Assembly: GCF_002440635.1 (NCBI RefSeq)
Contig: NZ_DJUW01000026.1
Span: 52,068-116,067, forward strand
Length of the DNA stretch: 64,000 nucleotides
Reading direction: 5' to 3'
Source of the DNA: Novosphingobium sp. UBA6272
GTDB taxonomy: Bacteria; Pseudomonadota; Alphaproteobacteria; Sphingomonadales; Sphingomonadaceae
The first letter of the stretch is position 1, and every line of letters starts with the position of its first letter. The notes under the pieces were generated by a model. That model did not search any database and had not been told where the DNA came from. It saw nothing but the letters and a program-made list of their open reading frames with translations. A program made the translations under genes and the position numbers. Shown here in pieces: positions 54,759 to 63,513 of this stretch.

Positions 54759-55795
54759 TACCGAGCAAATCGGCCGCCCAGCAGGGTCAGCAGCTCATAT
54801 TGGGACAGGCCGCTGATCCGTGCAGCTTCGGGAAGTGTATAGTCCAGCCCGACCCAGTCGCCCTCACCTAGGTGCGGCGCGGCGGAGAGATCGATCACGG
54901 TCATGTCCATGGAAACCCGGCCCAGCACCGGCAGGTGCGCATCGTCGGCCCGCATCACACCCTTGCCCGACCAGCAGCGCAGATAGCCATCAGCATAGCC
55001 CATCGCGACCACGCCGACCCGCATATCACGTTCTGCAACAAAGGTGGCATTGTAGCCGATGCCCTCTCCCGCATTGACAGTGCGCACCTGCATGATCGCC
55101 GCTTCCGGAAACGCAACTTGCCGGATCTCGCTCGCAAGTGCGATACTGGGAACGCCCCCGTAAAGGGCCAGCCCAGGCCGGGTCAAATCACCGTGGAAGT
55201 CACTGCCGAGCATGATCCCGGCGGAATTTGCCAGGCTGACCTCGCCCTGCCCGATTTGCGCGCAAGCCCAACGCCAGCGTGACAATTGCTGCGCGTTGAG
55301 CGGGCTGTCCTCGTCGGCAGAAGCCAGATGCGAATGGACAGTCCTGATATTGAGCGTCGTTATTGCCGGTGCCGCAAGATCGGCCATGGCCACGCCGAGC
55401 CGGTTGATCCCGGTATCGACCATCAGATCGCATGGCCCGGCGCCGGCATCGGCCCACATGCTGGCCTGGCGGACCGAGTTGATAACCGGACGGAAGCCAC
55501 GTGCGGCAATCCACTGCGCTTCTGCCAAGCTTTGCGGCCCGTGCAGGATCGCAATGCGGTCGGAATCAACCAGCCCTTCAAGCGCGGCTGCCTCGCTGGG
55601 ATAGGCCACGAAGAAGTCGCGGCAACCGGCTGCAGCTAGTGCCCTGACCACCCGTACCGCGCCCAGGCCATAACCATCGGCCTTGACCGCCGCCCCCGCC
55701 CGCGCCGTGCCTGACAGACGGTCAAGTACGCGCCAGTTGTGAACCAGCGCGTCGGTATCGAGAATCAGGCGAAGCGGCGGCTCAGGCGGGGTCAT
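54758..55795 (-). CDS. alr: Alanine racemase
   Basis: 345 residues from the ATG at 55795 (a TTG two codons upstream is an alternative). PLP enzyme giving D-alanine for peptidoglycan. PLP-Lys38 in AAVKADGYGLGA and the catalytic Tyr in GIGYNATF (about 249) are present, as is LTRPGLALYGG. The gene overlaps the MFS transporter by 14 nt, so the two are co-transcribed. Confidence 0.95.
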   Translation of the reverse strand: MTPPEPPLRLILDTDALVHNWRVLDRLSGTARAGAAVKADGYGLGAVRVVRALAAAGCRDFFVAYPSEAAALEGLVDSDRIAILHGPQSLAEAQWIAARGFRPVINSVRQASMWADAGAGPCDLMVDTGINRLGVAMADLAAPAITTLNIRTVHSHLASADEDSPLNAQQLSRWRWACAQIGQGEVSLANSAGIMLGSDFHGDLTRPGLALYGGVPSIALASEIRQVAFPEAAIMQVRTVNAGEGIGYNATFVAERDMRVGVVAMGYADGYLRCWSGKGVMRADDAHLPVLGRVSMDMTVIDLSAAPHLGEGDWVGLDYTLPEAARISGLSQYELLTLLGGRFAR

Positions 55796-57404
55796 CGGCA
55801 AAGTCGCTGGGCTTTCCGTCTGGCAGGCCCCACCAGCTTACCACCAAGGCCATCAGCACCACCACCCAGGTGTACCACAGCCCGGAATAGGGATCGCCGG
55901 TCCGTGCGACGATGAAGCTGGCGATGAACGGCAGGAACCCGCCGAAATAGCCGGTGCCGATATGATAGGGGATCGACATCGATGAATAGCGGACCCTGGG
56001 CGGGAACATTTCAGCCAGCAGCGCGGCAACTGGCCCATAGGTAGCCCCTGAAAGCGCCATCAGCGCCAGCAAGCCGGCGACGATCAGCACTCCTTGCCCA
56101 AAGCTGGGGGTGTGCTTGGCGAAGTTGAACACGGTCTGCCCGGCGCGCGCCTCGATCTCAGCCTTGCGGGCCTTGGCATCGTCAAGCGCAATATCGTCCA
56201 GCGGGATCACCTTGCTGCCACCGATCACCAGTTCCAGCTTGTCACTCTTTTCGAGCGTATAGGGCACGCCTGCGCCGGCAAAGTCGCCCATCAGCTTGCC
56301 GCAGCGCGTCTCCTGCTTGGTCGCGAAGGGCGAATAGCTGCAGTCCGGACCGCGCAGGGTCCATTCGATCGAAGCGGTGTGCGCCGGATCCTTGGCTGCC
56401 GAGCCGATGAACCAATAGATCGGAAACAACAGCAGCAGGGTCAGCGCATAGCCGATCACGATGGGTTTCTTACGCCCGATCCGGTCGCTCAGCTTTCCGA
56501 AGTAGATGAAGAACCCCATGCCCAGTGCCGCCGAAATGCCGACGATGATCTCCGCCACCGTATCATCGACGTGCATCGATTTCTGCAGGAAGCTGAGCCC
56601 TGAGAACATCGCGGTGTACCAGATCACGGTCAGCCCTGCGGCGATCCCGAACAGGGCGATGAAGATCCGGCGCTTGTTGCCGGGATAGGTAAAGCTTTCG
56701 ACGAAAGGATTGCCGGCAATCTCGCCTTCTTCCTTCATCGCCTGGAATACCGGGCTTTCCGAAAGCTTGAAGCGCATCCACAGCGAGATCGCCAGCAGCA
56801 GCAGGCTGAGCAGGAACGGCACGCGCCAGCCCCACGCGTTCCAGGTTTCTGGGCTCATCACCGCTTTGCAGCCGAGCACGACGATCAGGCTCAGCACGAA
56901 GCCGCCAACCACGCTCGCCTGGATATAGCTGGTGTGATAGCCGCGCCGGGCGAAGGGCGAATGCTCCGCGACATAGATCGCCGCGCCGCCATATTCACCA
57001 CCCAGTGCCAATCCTTGCAGGATGCGGAGGAGGATCACGATGGCCGGGGCCCACCACCCGATGCTCGCCGCCGAAGGGATCAGGCCGACCCCGGCTGTCG
57101 CGACACCCATCAGCGTGACGGTGACGAGGAAGGTATACTTGCGGCCAAGCTTGTCGCCGAGATAGCCAAACAGCACCGCGCCCAGCGGGCGAAAGCCAAA
57201 GCCAACCGCGAAGACCAGCCAGAACAGCAGCATTTCCAGCGTGGCGTTGCCAGTGGGAAAAAAGGTCTTCGACAGGATCGCGCCAAGCGTGCCGTAGATA
57301 AAGAAATCGTACCATTCGAACACGGTGCCGGCCGACGATGCGCCGATCACCAGGCGCATTTCCTTGGCGCTGGGTTCAGGATGATGCGCTGCGGCTTCGC
57401 TCAT
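55782..57404 (-). CDS. MFS transporter, metabolite:H+ symporter type
   Basis: 540 residues from the ATG at 57404. Twelve-helix carrier with family signs SSAGTVFEWYDFFIYG, GYLGDKLGRK (loop 2-3) and GGEYGGAAIYVAEH, as in ShiA/KgtP/ProP-like symporters of organic acids or compatible solutes. An insertion of about 100 hydrophilic residues (about 355-455, with SYSPFATKQETRCGK and two Cys) interrupts the second half between membrane segments. It overlaps alr; the substrate is unknown. Confidence 0.9.
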   Translation of the reverse strand: MSEAAAHHPEPSAKEMRLVIGASSAGTVFEWYDFFIYGTLGAILSKTFFPTGNATLEMLLFWLVFAVGFGFRPLGAVLFGYLGDKLGRKYTFLVTVTLMGVATAGVGLIPSAASIGWWAPAIVILLRILQGLALGGEYGGAAIYVAEHSPFARRGYHTSYIQASVVGGFVLSLIVVLGCKAVMSPETWNAWGWRVPFLLSLLLLAISLWMRFKLSESPVFQAMKEEGEIAGNPFVESFTYPGNKRRIFIALFGIAAGLTVIWYTAMFSGLSFLQKSMHVDDTVAEIIVGISAALGMGFFIYFGKLSDRIGRKKPIVIGYALTLLLLFPIYWFIGSAAKDPAHTASIEWTLRGPDCSYSPFATKQETRCGKLMGDFAGAGVPYTLEKSDKLELVIGGSKVIPLDDIALDDAKARKAEIEARAGQTVFNFAKHTPSFGQGVLIVAGLLALMALSGATYGPVAALLAEMFPPRVRYSSMSIPYHIGTGYFGGFLPFIASFIVARTGDPYSGLWYTWVVVLMALVVSWWGLPDGKPSDFADDPA

Positions 57405-57457
57405 GGACCAAGTCTCCCCGTTTGGTTGTCGACCTAGCTCTAGCCGCGCCGCGCAGC

Positions 57458-57877
57458 TTAGGGAAGCGCGGCCAATGCGGCCTTCCACGGCAACAGGATC
57501 GCACCGTGCCGGGCGGGAAAGGAGCGCGCGGCGGCGATTGCGGTAAGGCCGGGCCAATCGGGAAATGGCGCATCGGGACCGGCGAGCCAGTGTTCGAGCG
57601 ATGTCAGGCTTTCGGCCAGCTCTGCCCTGGTCCGCCCAGGCGCGGCCTCGGCAAACAGGGCCGCTGCGGCTTGCCCGATCGCGCAGGCATGCGCCTTTAG
57701 GCCAATCTGCGTGATCCTCCCTTCGGCGTCGCTAACTAGGCCCAGCTCGATGGTGGAACCGCAAACCGGCGCCCGCGATGAACCGCGCAATGGCAGCCCG
57801 TCGTTGAGTGGATAGCGGGCAAGACTGGTCGCCAGCCCGAGTACCTCGGGCGTGTAGAGCGCGGCGGTGCTGCTCAC
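57458..57877 (-). CDS. Iron-sulfur cluster scaffold-like protein (IscU/NifU-N-like)
   Basis: 139 residues, GTG start overlapping the cvpA stop (GTGA). It resembles IscU-like scaffolds in RAPVCGSTIELGL and KAHACAIGQAAAALFAE, which supply two conserved Cys. The third Cys expected near the C terminus is absent: the sequence reads PARHGAILLPWKAALAAL. It may therefore be a divergent scaffold or carrier. No other Fe-S assembly genes are nearby. Confidence 0.8.
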   Translation of the reverse strand: MSSTAALYTPEVLGLATSLARYPLNDGLPLRGSSRAPVCGSTIELGLVSDAEGRITQIGLKAHACAIGQAAAALFAEAAPGRTRAELAESLTSLEHWLAGPDAPFPDWPGLTAIAAARSFPARHGAILLPWKAALAALP

Positions 57878-58431
57878 TTGCCGGAAAGCTTCGTCTTGAC
57901 CGCCTCGGTGCCCAGCCGCTTGGCTTCTGCCTCGGCCGCGTTCTTGCGCCGTTCGGACAGCAGGCCGACAAGGTAGCGGCTGCTGGCATCGACGAACGGA
58001 TAGGACCGGGACTGGGTTATCCAAGTCGGCCGGCCGGCCGCGCCCCAGATCGTGTCGTAGCCAAGCGCCAAGACCGAAAAGGCCATGACCACGATAACCA
58101 TACCCTTGATAGCGCCGAAGCCGAAGCCCAATACTCGGTCGATCGGGCCGAGCACCGAGTTACGGCTAGCTTCGCCCAGGCGGTTCGAGAGCAACTTAAC
58201 GATGGCATAGGGGACCAGCAGCAGGATCGCGAAAGCCAGCACGGCCGATCCGCTTTGTGTCTCGATGTGTGGCAGCAGCGCTGCGGTCAATGGGGTGTGC
58301 AGGTTCTTGATCGCGACCAGCGCAAGCACCCATGCGGCCAGCGCAAAGACTTCCTGAATGAAGCCGCGCATGAACCCGGTGATCGCGCCGAGGCCGACCA
58401 GGATCAGGACTGCAATATCAAAACCCGTCAT
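57874..58431 (-). CDS. cvpA: CvpA-family membrane protein
   Basis: 185 residues with four membrane segments, the first two as FDIAVLILVGLGAITGFMRGF and EVFALAAWVLALVAI, matching the CvpA pattern. In E. coli CvpA is needed for colicin V production and stress tolerance; its biochemical role is not settled. A basic helical tail follows. It is 12 nt after radA and overlaps the scaffold-like gene. Confidence 0.92.
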   Translation of the reverse strand: MTGFDIAVLILVGLGAITGFMRGFIQEVFALAAWVLALVAIKNLHTPLTAALLPHIETQSGSAVLAFAILLLVPYAIVKLLSNRLGEASRNSVLGPIDRVLGFGFGAIKGMVIVVMAFSVLALGYDTIWGAAGRPTWITQSRSYPFVDASSRYLVGLLSERRKNAAEAEAKRLGTEAVKTKLSGK

Positions 58432-58443
58432 ATTCGCGGGAAA

Positions 58444-59811
58444 CTAGGCTGCGCCCATGATCCGGTCAACGAGATTTGGCAGCAGCGATAGCGCGGTAAA
58501 CTTCGTACCGCCGCCTGCCCCGCCCGCTTCGCCGGGACCGAAGGCGCTGGCAAAGCCAAGCTTGGCGGATTCGCGCAGCCGGATCGGCGAATGCGCCACC
58601 GGGCGAATCTCTCCAGCCAGCGACACTTCGCCGAACCAGACCGCGTCGGAGGGCAAGGGTTTGTCCGCCAGCGCCGAGACCAGCGCGGCGGCAACCGCAA
58701 GATCGGCGGCAGGATCGGTCAGGCGATATCCGCCCGCCACGTTGAGATAGACCTCAGCCGAAGAAAAGTTCAGCCCGCAGCGCGCTTCGAGCACGGCGAG
58801 CAGCATCGCCAGCCGGCCGCTGTCCCACCCGACCACCGCGCGGCGCGGAGTCGCCCCGCTGGCGAGGCGCACGATCAGGGCCTGAACCTCGATCAGCACC
58901 GGGCGGGTCCCCTCGATCGCCGGGAATACCGCGCTGCCGGCAACCGGTGTGTCGCGGCCCGAGAGGAACAGCATCGAGGGATTGCCGACCTCGGCCAGCC
59001 CCGCCCCTTCCATCGCGAAGACCCCGATTTCATCGACCGGACCGAAGCGGTTCTTGATCGAGCGGAGGATCCGGTACTGGTGGCTGCGCTCCCCTTCGAA
59101 GCTCATCACCACATCGACCATGTGTTCGAGCACGCGCGGCCCGGCGATCGAGCCGTCCTTGGTGACGTGGCCGACCAGGACCAGCGCCACGCCGTTTTCC
59201 TTGGCATAGCGGATCAGCTCGAACGCCGAGGCGCGAACCTGGCTGACCGTGCCCGGTGCGCCTTCGATCTGGTCGGAATGCATGGTCTGGATCGAATCGA
59301 TTACCAGCAGCGTCGGCGGCGGCATCGTTGCCAGCGAGGTCAGGATATCGCGGACCGAGGTTGCCGCGGCGAGCGCGATCGGCGCATTGGCCAGACCCAG
59401 CCGGTCGGCCCGCATCCGCACCTGCCCCGCCGCTTCCTCACCACTGATATAGACCGCATTGCCTCCGCCGAGCGCGATCTTCGCCGCGGCCTGCAGCAGC
59501 AGTGTGCTCTTGCCGATCCCGGGATCGCCGCCCATCAGGACCGCCGAGCCCGGTACCAGTCCGCCGCCAAGGGCGCGGTCAAACTCCGCCAGTCCGGTAG
59601 TCCGCCGCTTCAGAACCTCACCGGGGGCGTCGAGTGCCTCGAACGCAATCGCCCGCCCACCGCTCGACAAGTCATGCTTGGTCGAAAAGACCGTGGCCGG
59701 CGCTTCTTCGGCCAGCGTGTTCCATTCTCCGCAATCGGCGCACTGCCCTTGCCAACGGTGCGTCACGCTGCCGCATGCCTGGCAAATGTAGCGTCGCTTT
59801 GGTTTAGCCAT
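58444..59811 (-). CDS. radA: DNA repair ATPase RadA
   Basis: 455 residues from the ATG at 59811. It promotes branch migration in recombination. N-terminal zinc finger Cys10, Cys13, Cys24, Cys27 (CQAC...CADC), Walker A GGDPGIGKST (94-103), the RadA-specific KNRFGPVDEIG motif, and a C-terminal Lon-like domain. An ATG four codons upstream is possible but has no better ribosome site. It is divergent from the patatin-like gene. Confidence 0.96.
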   Translation of the reverse strand: MAKPKRRYICQACGSVTHRWQGQCADCGEWNTLAEEAPATVFSTKHDLSSGGRAIAFEALDAPGEVLKRRTTGLAEFDRALGGGLVPGSAVLMGGDPGIGKSTLLLQAAAKIALGGGNAVYISGEEAAGQVRMRADRLGLANAPIALAAATSVRDILTSLATMPPPTLLVIDSIQTMHSDQIEGAPGTVSQVRASAFELIRYAKENGVALVLVGHVTKDGSIAGPRVLEHMVDVVMSFEGERSHQYRILRSIKNRFGPVDEIGVFAMEGAGLAEVGNPSMLFLSGRDTPVAGSAVFPAIEGTRPVLIEVQALIVRLASGATPRRAVVGWDSGRLAMLLAVLEARCGLNFSSAEVYLNVAGGYRLTDPAADLAVAAALVSALADKPLPSDAVWFGEVSLAGEIRPVAHSPIRLRESAKLGFASAFGPGEAGGAGGGTKFTALSLLPNLVDRIMGAA

Positions 59812-59882
59812 GCAATTGCCCATAGAGAGAACGTAAGAAGAACGCAATTGCCAGCAGGCTATTGGCGTGGAAAGAGGGGACC

Positions 59883-62228
59883 ATGCGTCAAAAAGAACTT
59901 CGCATTGCCCTGGTCTGCTACGGCGGCGTCAGCCTGGCGGTCTACATGCACGGGGTGACCAAGGAGCTGTGGAAGCTGGCCCGCGCCAGCCGAGCCTATC
60001 ACGGTGGCGCGGCGGCCGAAGGCGGGACCGAGGCTGTCTACCGCGCCCTGCTCGAACGGATCGAACGGCACTTCAAGCTGCGCCTGCGGGTTCTGCCCGA
60101 TATCGTCGCCGGGGCCAGCGCCGGCGGGATCAACGGAGTGTTCCTGGCTCAGGCGATCCATTCGGGGCAAAGCCTCGAACCCTTGACCGAGCTGTGGCTG
60201 GAACGCGCTGATGTTGATGTGCTGCTCGACCCCGATGCTCGCCCAGCCTCGCGGATCGCCAAGTTCTGGGCGATGCCGATCGTCTACTGGCTGCTCAAGC
60301 GCCCCGGCAACGTCGTTTCGGCCAGCGTCGCCCCCGAAACCCGCAGCGAAGTGCGCAGCAAGCTCTCGCGCCTGATCCGATCGCGCTGGTTCGAGCCCCC
60401 ATTCGGCGGTCTCGGCTTCTCACGGCTGCTGTGCGAAGCGCTTGGGGCAATGCGCAAGGGCGGCGCGGACGCACCCTTGCTGCCAGCCAGCCACCCGCTC
60501 GACCTGTTCGTCACCGCAACCGATTTCAAAGGCCATGCCCAGACCCTGCACCTCCACAGTCCGGAGAAGATCGAGGAAAGCGAGCACCGCTTGTCGATCG
60601 GGTTCCACGGGGTAACGCCGGCCAGCGGCGGGGAGCCCCTGGCCAATCCGATCGAGCTGGTCTTCGCGGCCCGCGCGACCGCCAGCTTTCCCGGAGCCTT
60701 TCCGGCGCTGCAACTGGGCGAAATCGATGCACTGGCCAAGGAACACGGCGATCCCTGGCACAGCCGCACTGCCTTCGTCGAACGGATCATGCCCGAGCAC
60801 AGCCACCGCGGCGACGCCGATGCGGTGGCGCTGATCGACGGATCGGTGCTGGTCAATGCCCCTTTTTCCGAGGCGATGCGGGTGCTGCGCGACCGCCCGG
60901 CCCAGCGCGAAGTCGATCGCCGGTTCGTCTATATCGATCCCCATCCCGATGAAGTCGGCGGCCAGCGCCATGCTGATCCGCGCCCGCCGGGTTTTTTCCA
61001 TGTGATCTTCGGCTCGCTCTCTTCGATCCCGCGCGAGCAGCCGGTGCGCGACAATCTGGAAGAAATCGAGCGGTCATCTCGCCAGCTCAGCAAATTGAAA
61101 GCGATCGTCGATTCGCTGCGTCCGGATGTAGAGGAGGCGGTTGAACGGCTGTTCGGGCGGACGCTGTTCTTCGACAGTCCCAGCGTCAAGCGGCTCAGCG
61201 CGTGGCGGGCCAAGGCCCAGCAGGCCGCCGCCGAACAGGCCGGGTTCACCTTTCAGGCATATGGCCAGGTCAAGGCTACCGGGATCCTGTCCGATCTGGC
61301 TGAGACAGTGTTGGCCGCCGCGCCCGAGCTGATGCTGCCCAACGCCGATCCGATTGCCGACCGGCTCTTCGGCTGGCTAACGCTGCACGGGCTTGACCAT
61401 ATCGGCGCAGCGCGTGGCGGGGCGAGCCCGGCTGCAATTGACTTTTTTCGCGACCACGATCTGGGCTTCCGCATCCGCCGCCTGCGCCTGCTCGCCCGGC
61501 GGCTCTCGGAAGATTGGGAAGATATCGACGCGGCCGCACCAGAAGCGCGGGAACAGGCTCGGGCCACGGTCTATCAGGCCCTGTCGATGTATTTTGACCG
61601 TGAGGCACGCGGCTCGCTTGGCCGCGATTTCGGATCGGTCGCGCGGCGGGTGATGGATGAACCCGGCGCAGTACTGAACGCAGTTGCCCAGCGCCGCCAG
61701 CTGGCTGCGACCGACGTGGTGGTTGATGCCCTGATGGTCGATTGCCTGGGCAAGCTGCCGCGCGAGCTGCGGCGGCGGATCCTGCTGACCTACCTGGGCT
61801 TTCCGTTCTACGATACAGTCACCTTGCCGCTGCTGCGCGGTGAAGGCCTTACCGAATTCGAACCCGCCAAGGTTGACCGGATCTCACCCGATGACTGCAA
61901 TTCGATCCGCCCCGGCGGCGCTCACAAGGTGCTGCGCGGGACCGAATTCTACAACTTTGGCGCCTTCTTCAGCCGCGCCTACCGCGAGAACGACTATCTC
62001 TGGGGCCGCCTCCACGGCGCGGAACGAATGATCGACCTGCTCGCCTCGGCGCTGCCCAGGGGCATGGTGCTGGAACCGCAGGAACTGGCCCGCTTCAAGC
62101 GCGAGGCCTTTCTGGCCGTGCTGGACGAGGAAGAGGGGCGGTTGAAGGCCGATCCGGGGCTGGTGGCGGGAATCAGGGCAGAGGTGACGGGCGTTGACCA
62201 ACATGGGGCTTCGACAGGCTCAGCCTGA
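59883..62228 (+). CDS. Patatin-like phospholipase
   Basis: 781 residues from the ATG at 59883, preceded by AGAGGGGA. The patatin domain is N-terminal: oxyanion-type RIALVCYGGVSLAVYMHG, nucleophile Ser79 in GASAGG and catalytic Asp in LIDGSVLVNAPF (about 320). A long helical C-terminal half belongs to the large patatin-related family; no signal peptide. It probably hydrolyses acyl esters of lipids. The last residues (GASTGSA) and the stop codon come from a REP-like repeat, so the C terminus may have been changed by its insertion. Confidence 0.9.
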   Translation: MRQKELRIALVCYGGVSLAVYMHGVTKELWKLARASRAYHGGAAAEGGTEAVYRALLERIERHFKLRLRVLPDIVAGASAGGINGVFLAQAIHSGQSLEPLTELWLERADVDVLLDPDARPASRIAKFWAMPIVYWLLKRPGNVVSASVAPETRSEVRSKLSRLIRSRWFEPPFGGLGFSRLLCEALGAMRKGGADAPLLPASHPLDLFVTATDFKGHAQTLHLHSPEKIEESEHRLSIGFHGVTPASGGEPLANPIELVFAARATASFPGAFPALQLGEIDALAKEHGDPWHSRTAFVERIMPEHSHRGDADAVALIDGSVLVNAPFSEAMRVLRDRPAQREVDRRFVYIDPHPDEVGGQRHADPRPPGFFHVIFGSLSSIPREQPVRDNLEEIERSSRQLSKLKAIVDSLRPDVEEAVERLFGRTLFFDSPSVKRLSAWRAKAQQAAAEQAGFTFQAYGQVKATGILSDLAETVLAAAPELMLPNADPIADRLFGWLTLHGLDHIGAARGGASPAAIDFFRDHDLGFRIRRLRLLARRLSEDWEDIDAAAPEAREQARATVYQALSMYFDREARGSLGRDFGSVARRVMDEPGAVLNAVAQRRQLAATDVVVDALMVDCLGKLPRELRRRILLTYLGFPFYDTVTLPLLRGEGLTEFEPAKVDRISPDDCNSIRPGGAHKVLRGTEFYNFGAFFSRAYRENDYLWGRLHGAERMIDLLASALPRGMVLEPQELARFKREAFLAVLDEEEGRLKADPGLVAGIRAEVTGVDQHGASTGSA

Positions 62229-62286
62229 GCGGGTTCCAAGGTGTTTTTCTCACCTCCGCTCAGGCTCAGTACTGAGCGTGTCGAAG
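62209..62286. repeat. REP-like inverted pair between convergent genes
   Basis: CTTCGACAGGCTCAGCCTGAGCGG (62209-62232) and a partner with CCGCTCAGGCTCAGTACTGAGCG then TGTCGAAG (62256-62286) face each other across 23 nt. Each has its own inner palindrome, and the outer ends CTTCGACA/TGTCGAAG pair. The left arm lies within the patatin gene and supplies its stop; the whole may act as a bidirectional terminator before dnaJ. Confidence 0.85.
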
Positions 62287-62315
62287 TATCGGAGCCCCCG
62301 CTGCGTACGCGCCCC

Positions 62316-63443
62316 CTACCCTCCAAACGCTTCCTTGATCCGGTCAAAGAAGCCCTTCGACTGCGGGGTTTCATCCCCGGTCTCGGTTTCCTGCAACTCG
62401 CGCAGCAGCTCTTTTTGCCTGGCGCTCAGCTTGGTCGGGGTCTCGACCATGATCTCGATCACGAGGTCGCCGCGACCTCGGGCCTGGAGCACCGGCATGC
62501 CGGCCCCGCGCTTGCGCAGTTGCTTGCCCGACTGGATCCCGGCCGGGATGTCGATCACGATCCGCTCGCCATCGAGGCCGGGGATTTCGATCTCACCGCC
62601 CAGCGCCGCCGTGGTGAAGGCGATCGGCACGCGGGTGACCAGCGTCGTCCCTTCGCGTTCGAACACGTTGTGCCGCTTGATGTGGATGAAGATGTAGAGA
62701 TCGCCCGGCGGCGAGCCAAACGGCCCGGCCTCGCCCTTGCCGGCCAGGCGGATGCGGGTGCCGGTATCGACGCCCGGGGGAATGTTCACTTCGAGCTTTT
62801 GCGGAGTATCGACCCGGCCTTCGCCGCGGCAGGACCGGCACGGCTTCTCGATCACTTCGCCGCGGCCGTGGCAGGTCGGGCAGGTCCGCTCGACCATGAA
62901 GAAACCCTGCTGGGCGCGGACATGGCCGTGTCCGCCGCACAGGTTGCAGCGGCGCGTCCCCGTGCCGGGTTCTGCGCCCGAGCCATCGCAAGGTTCGCAC
63001 TTGGCGGAAACCTCGATCTCGATCTCGGCCTGCTTGCCGTGGAACGCATCGTCGAGCGAGACTTCCATGTCATAGCGCAGGTCGGCGCCGCGCCGCGCCT
63101 GCTGGCGCCCGCCTCCTCCGCCAAAGGCCGAACCGAAGATCGTCTCGAAAATGTCGCCAAGGTCGGAGAAACCGGCGCCAGCGCCCTGCTCGCCGCCACC
63201 GCCGGACATGCCCTGCTTGAAGGCTTCGTGACCGAACCGGTCATAGGCCGCGCGCTTTTGCGGGTCCTTCAGGCAGTCATAGGCCTCGCTGATTGCCTTG
63301 AACCGCGCTTCGGCATCGGCATCGCCGGGGTTCTTGTCCGGGTGCCAGCGCATCGCCAGCTTGCGATACGACGATTTGATCGCCGCATCGTCGGCGGTGC
63401 GGGTAACTTCCAGGAGTTCGTAATAGTCGGCTTCGACAGACAT
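62316..63443 (-). CDS. dnaJ: Chaperone DnaJ
   Basis: 375 residues. Co-chaperone stimulating DnaK ATPase. J domain with HPD in RWHPDKNPGD, a G/F region (about 75-115), four zinc-binding CxxCxGxG repeats (CEPCDGSG, CNLCGGHG, CPTCHGRG, CRSCRGEG) and C-terminal substrate-binding domains. Downstream of dnaK on the same strand. Confidence 0.98.
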   Translation of the reverse strand: MSVEADYYELLEVTRTADDAAIKSSYRKLAMRWHPDKNPGDADAEARFKAISEAYDCLKDPQKRAAYDRFGHEAFKQGMSGGGGEQGAGAGFSDLGDIFETIFGSAFGGGGGRQQARRGADLRYDMEVSLDDAFHGKQAEIEIEVSAKCEPCDGSGAEPGTGTRRCNLCGGHGHVRAQQGFFMVERTCPTCHGRGEVIEKPCRSCRGEGRVDTPQKLEVNIPPGVDTGTRIRLAGKGEAGPFGSPPGDLYIFIHIKRHNVFEREGTTLVTRVPIAFTTAALGGEIEIPGLDGERIVIDIPAGIQSGKQLRKRGAGMPVLQARGRGDLVIEIMVETPTKLSARQKELLRELQETETGDETPQSKGFFDRIKEAFGG

Positions 63444-63462
63444 GGTCGCCCCTCAACGAACA

Positions 63463-63498
63463 GGCCCGCCGCCGCGCTCATGGCTGCGGCGACGGGCC
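63463..63498 (-). terminator. Hairpin between dnaK and dnaJ
   Basis: Arms GGCCCG-C-CGCCGC (63463-63475) and GCGGCG-A-CGGGCC (63486-63498) pair with one mismatch around a 10-nt loop. No U run follows on the minus-strand transcript, so it is likely a partial terminator or stabiliser that sets DnaK above DnaJ. Confidence 0.6.
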
Positions 63499-63513
63499 CG
63501 ATCCACGGCCTGT

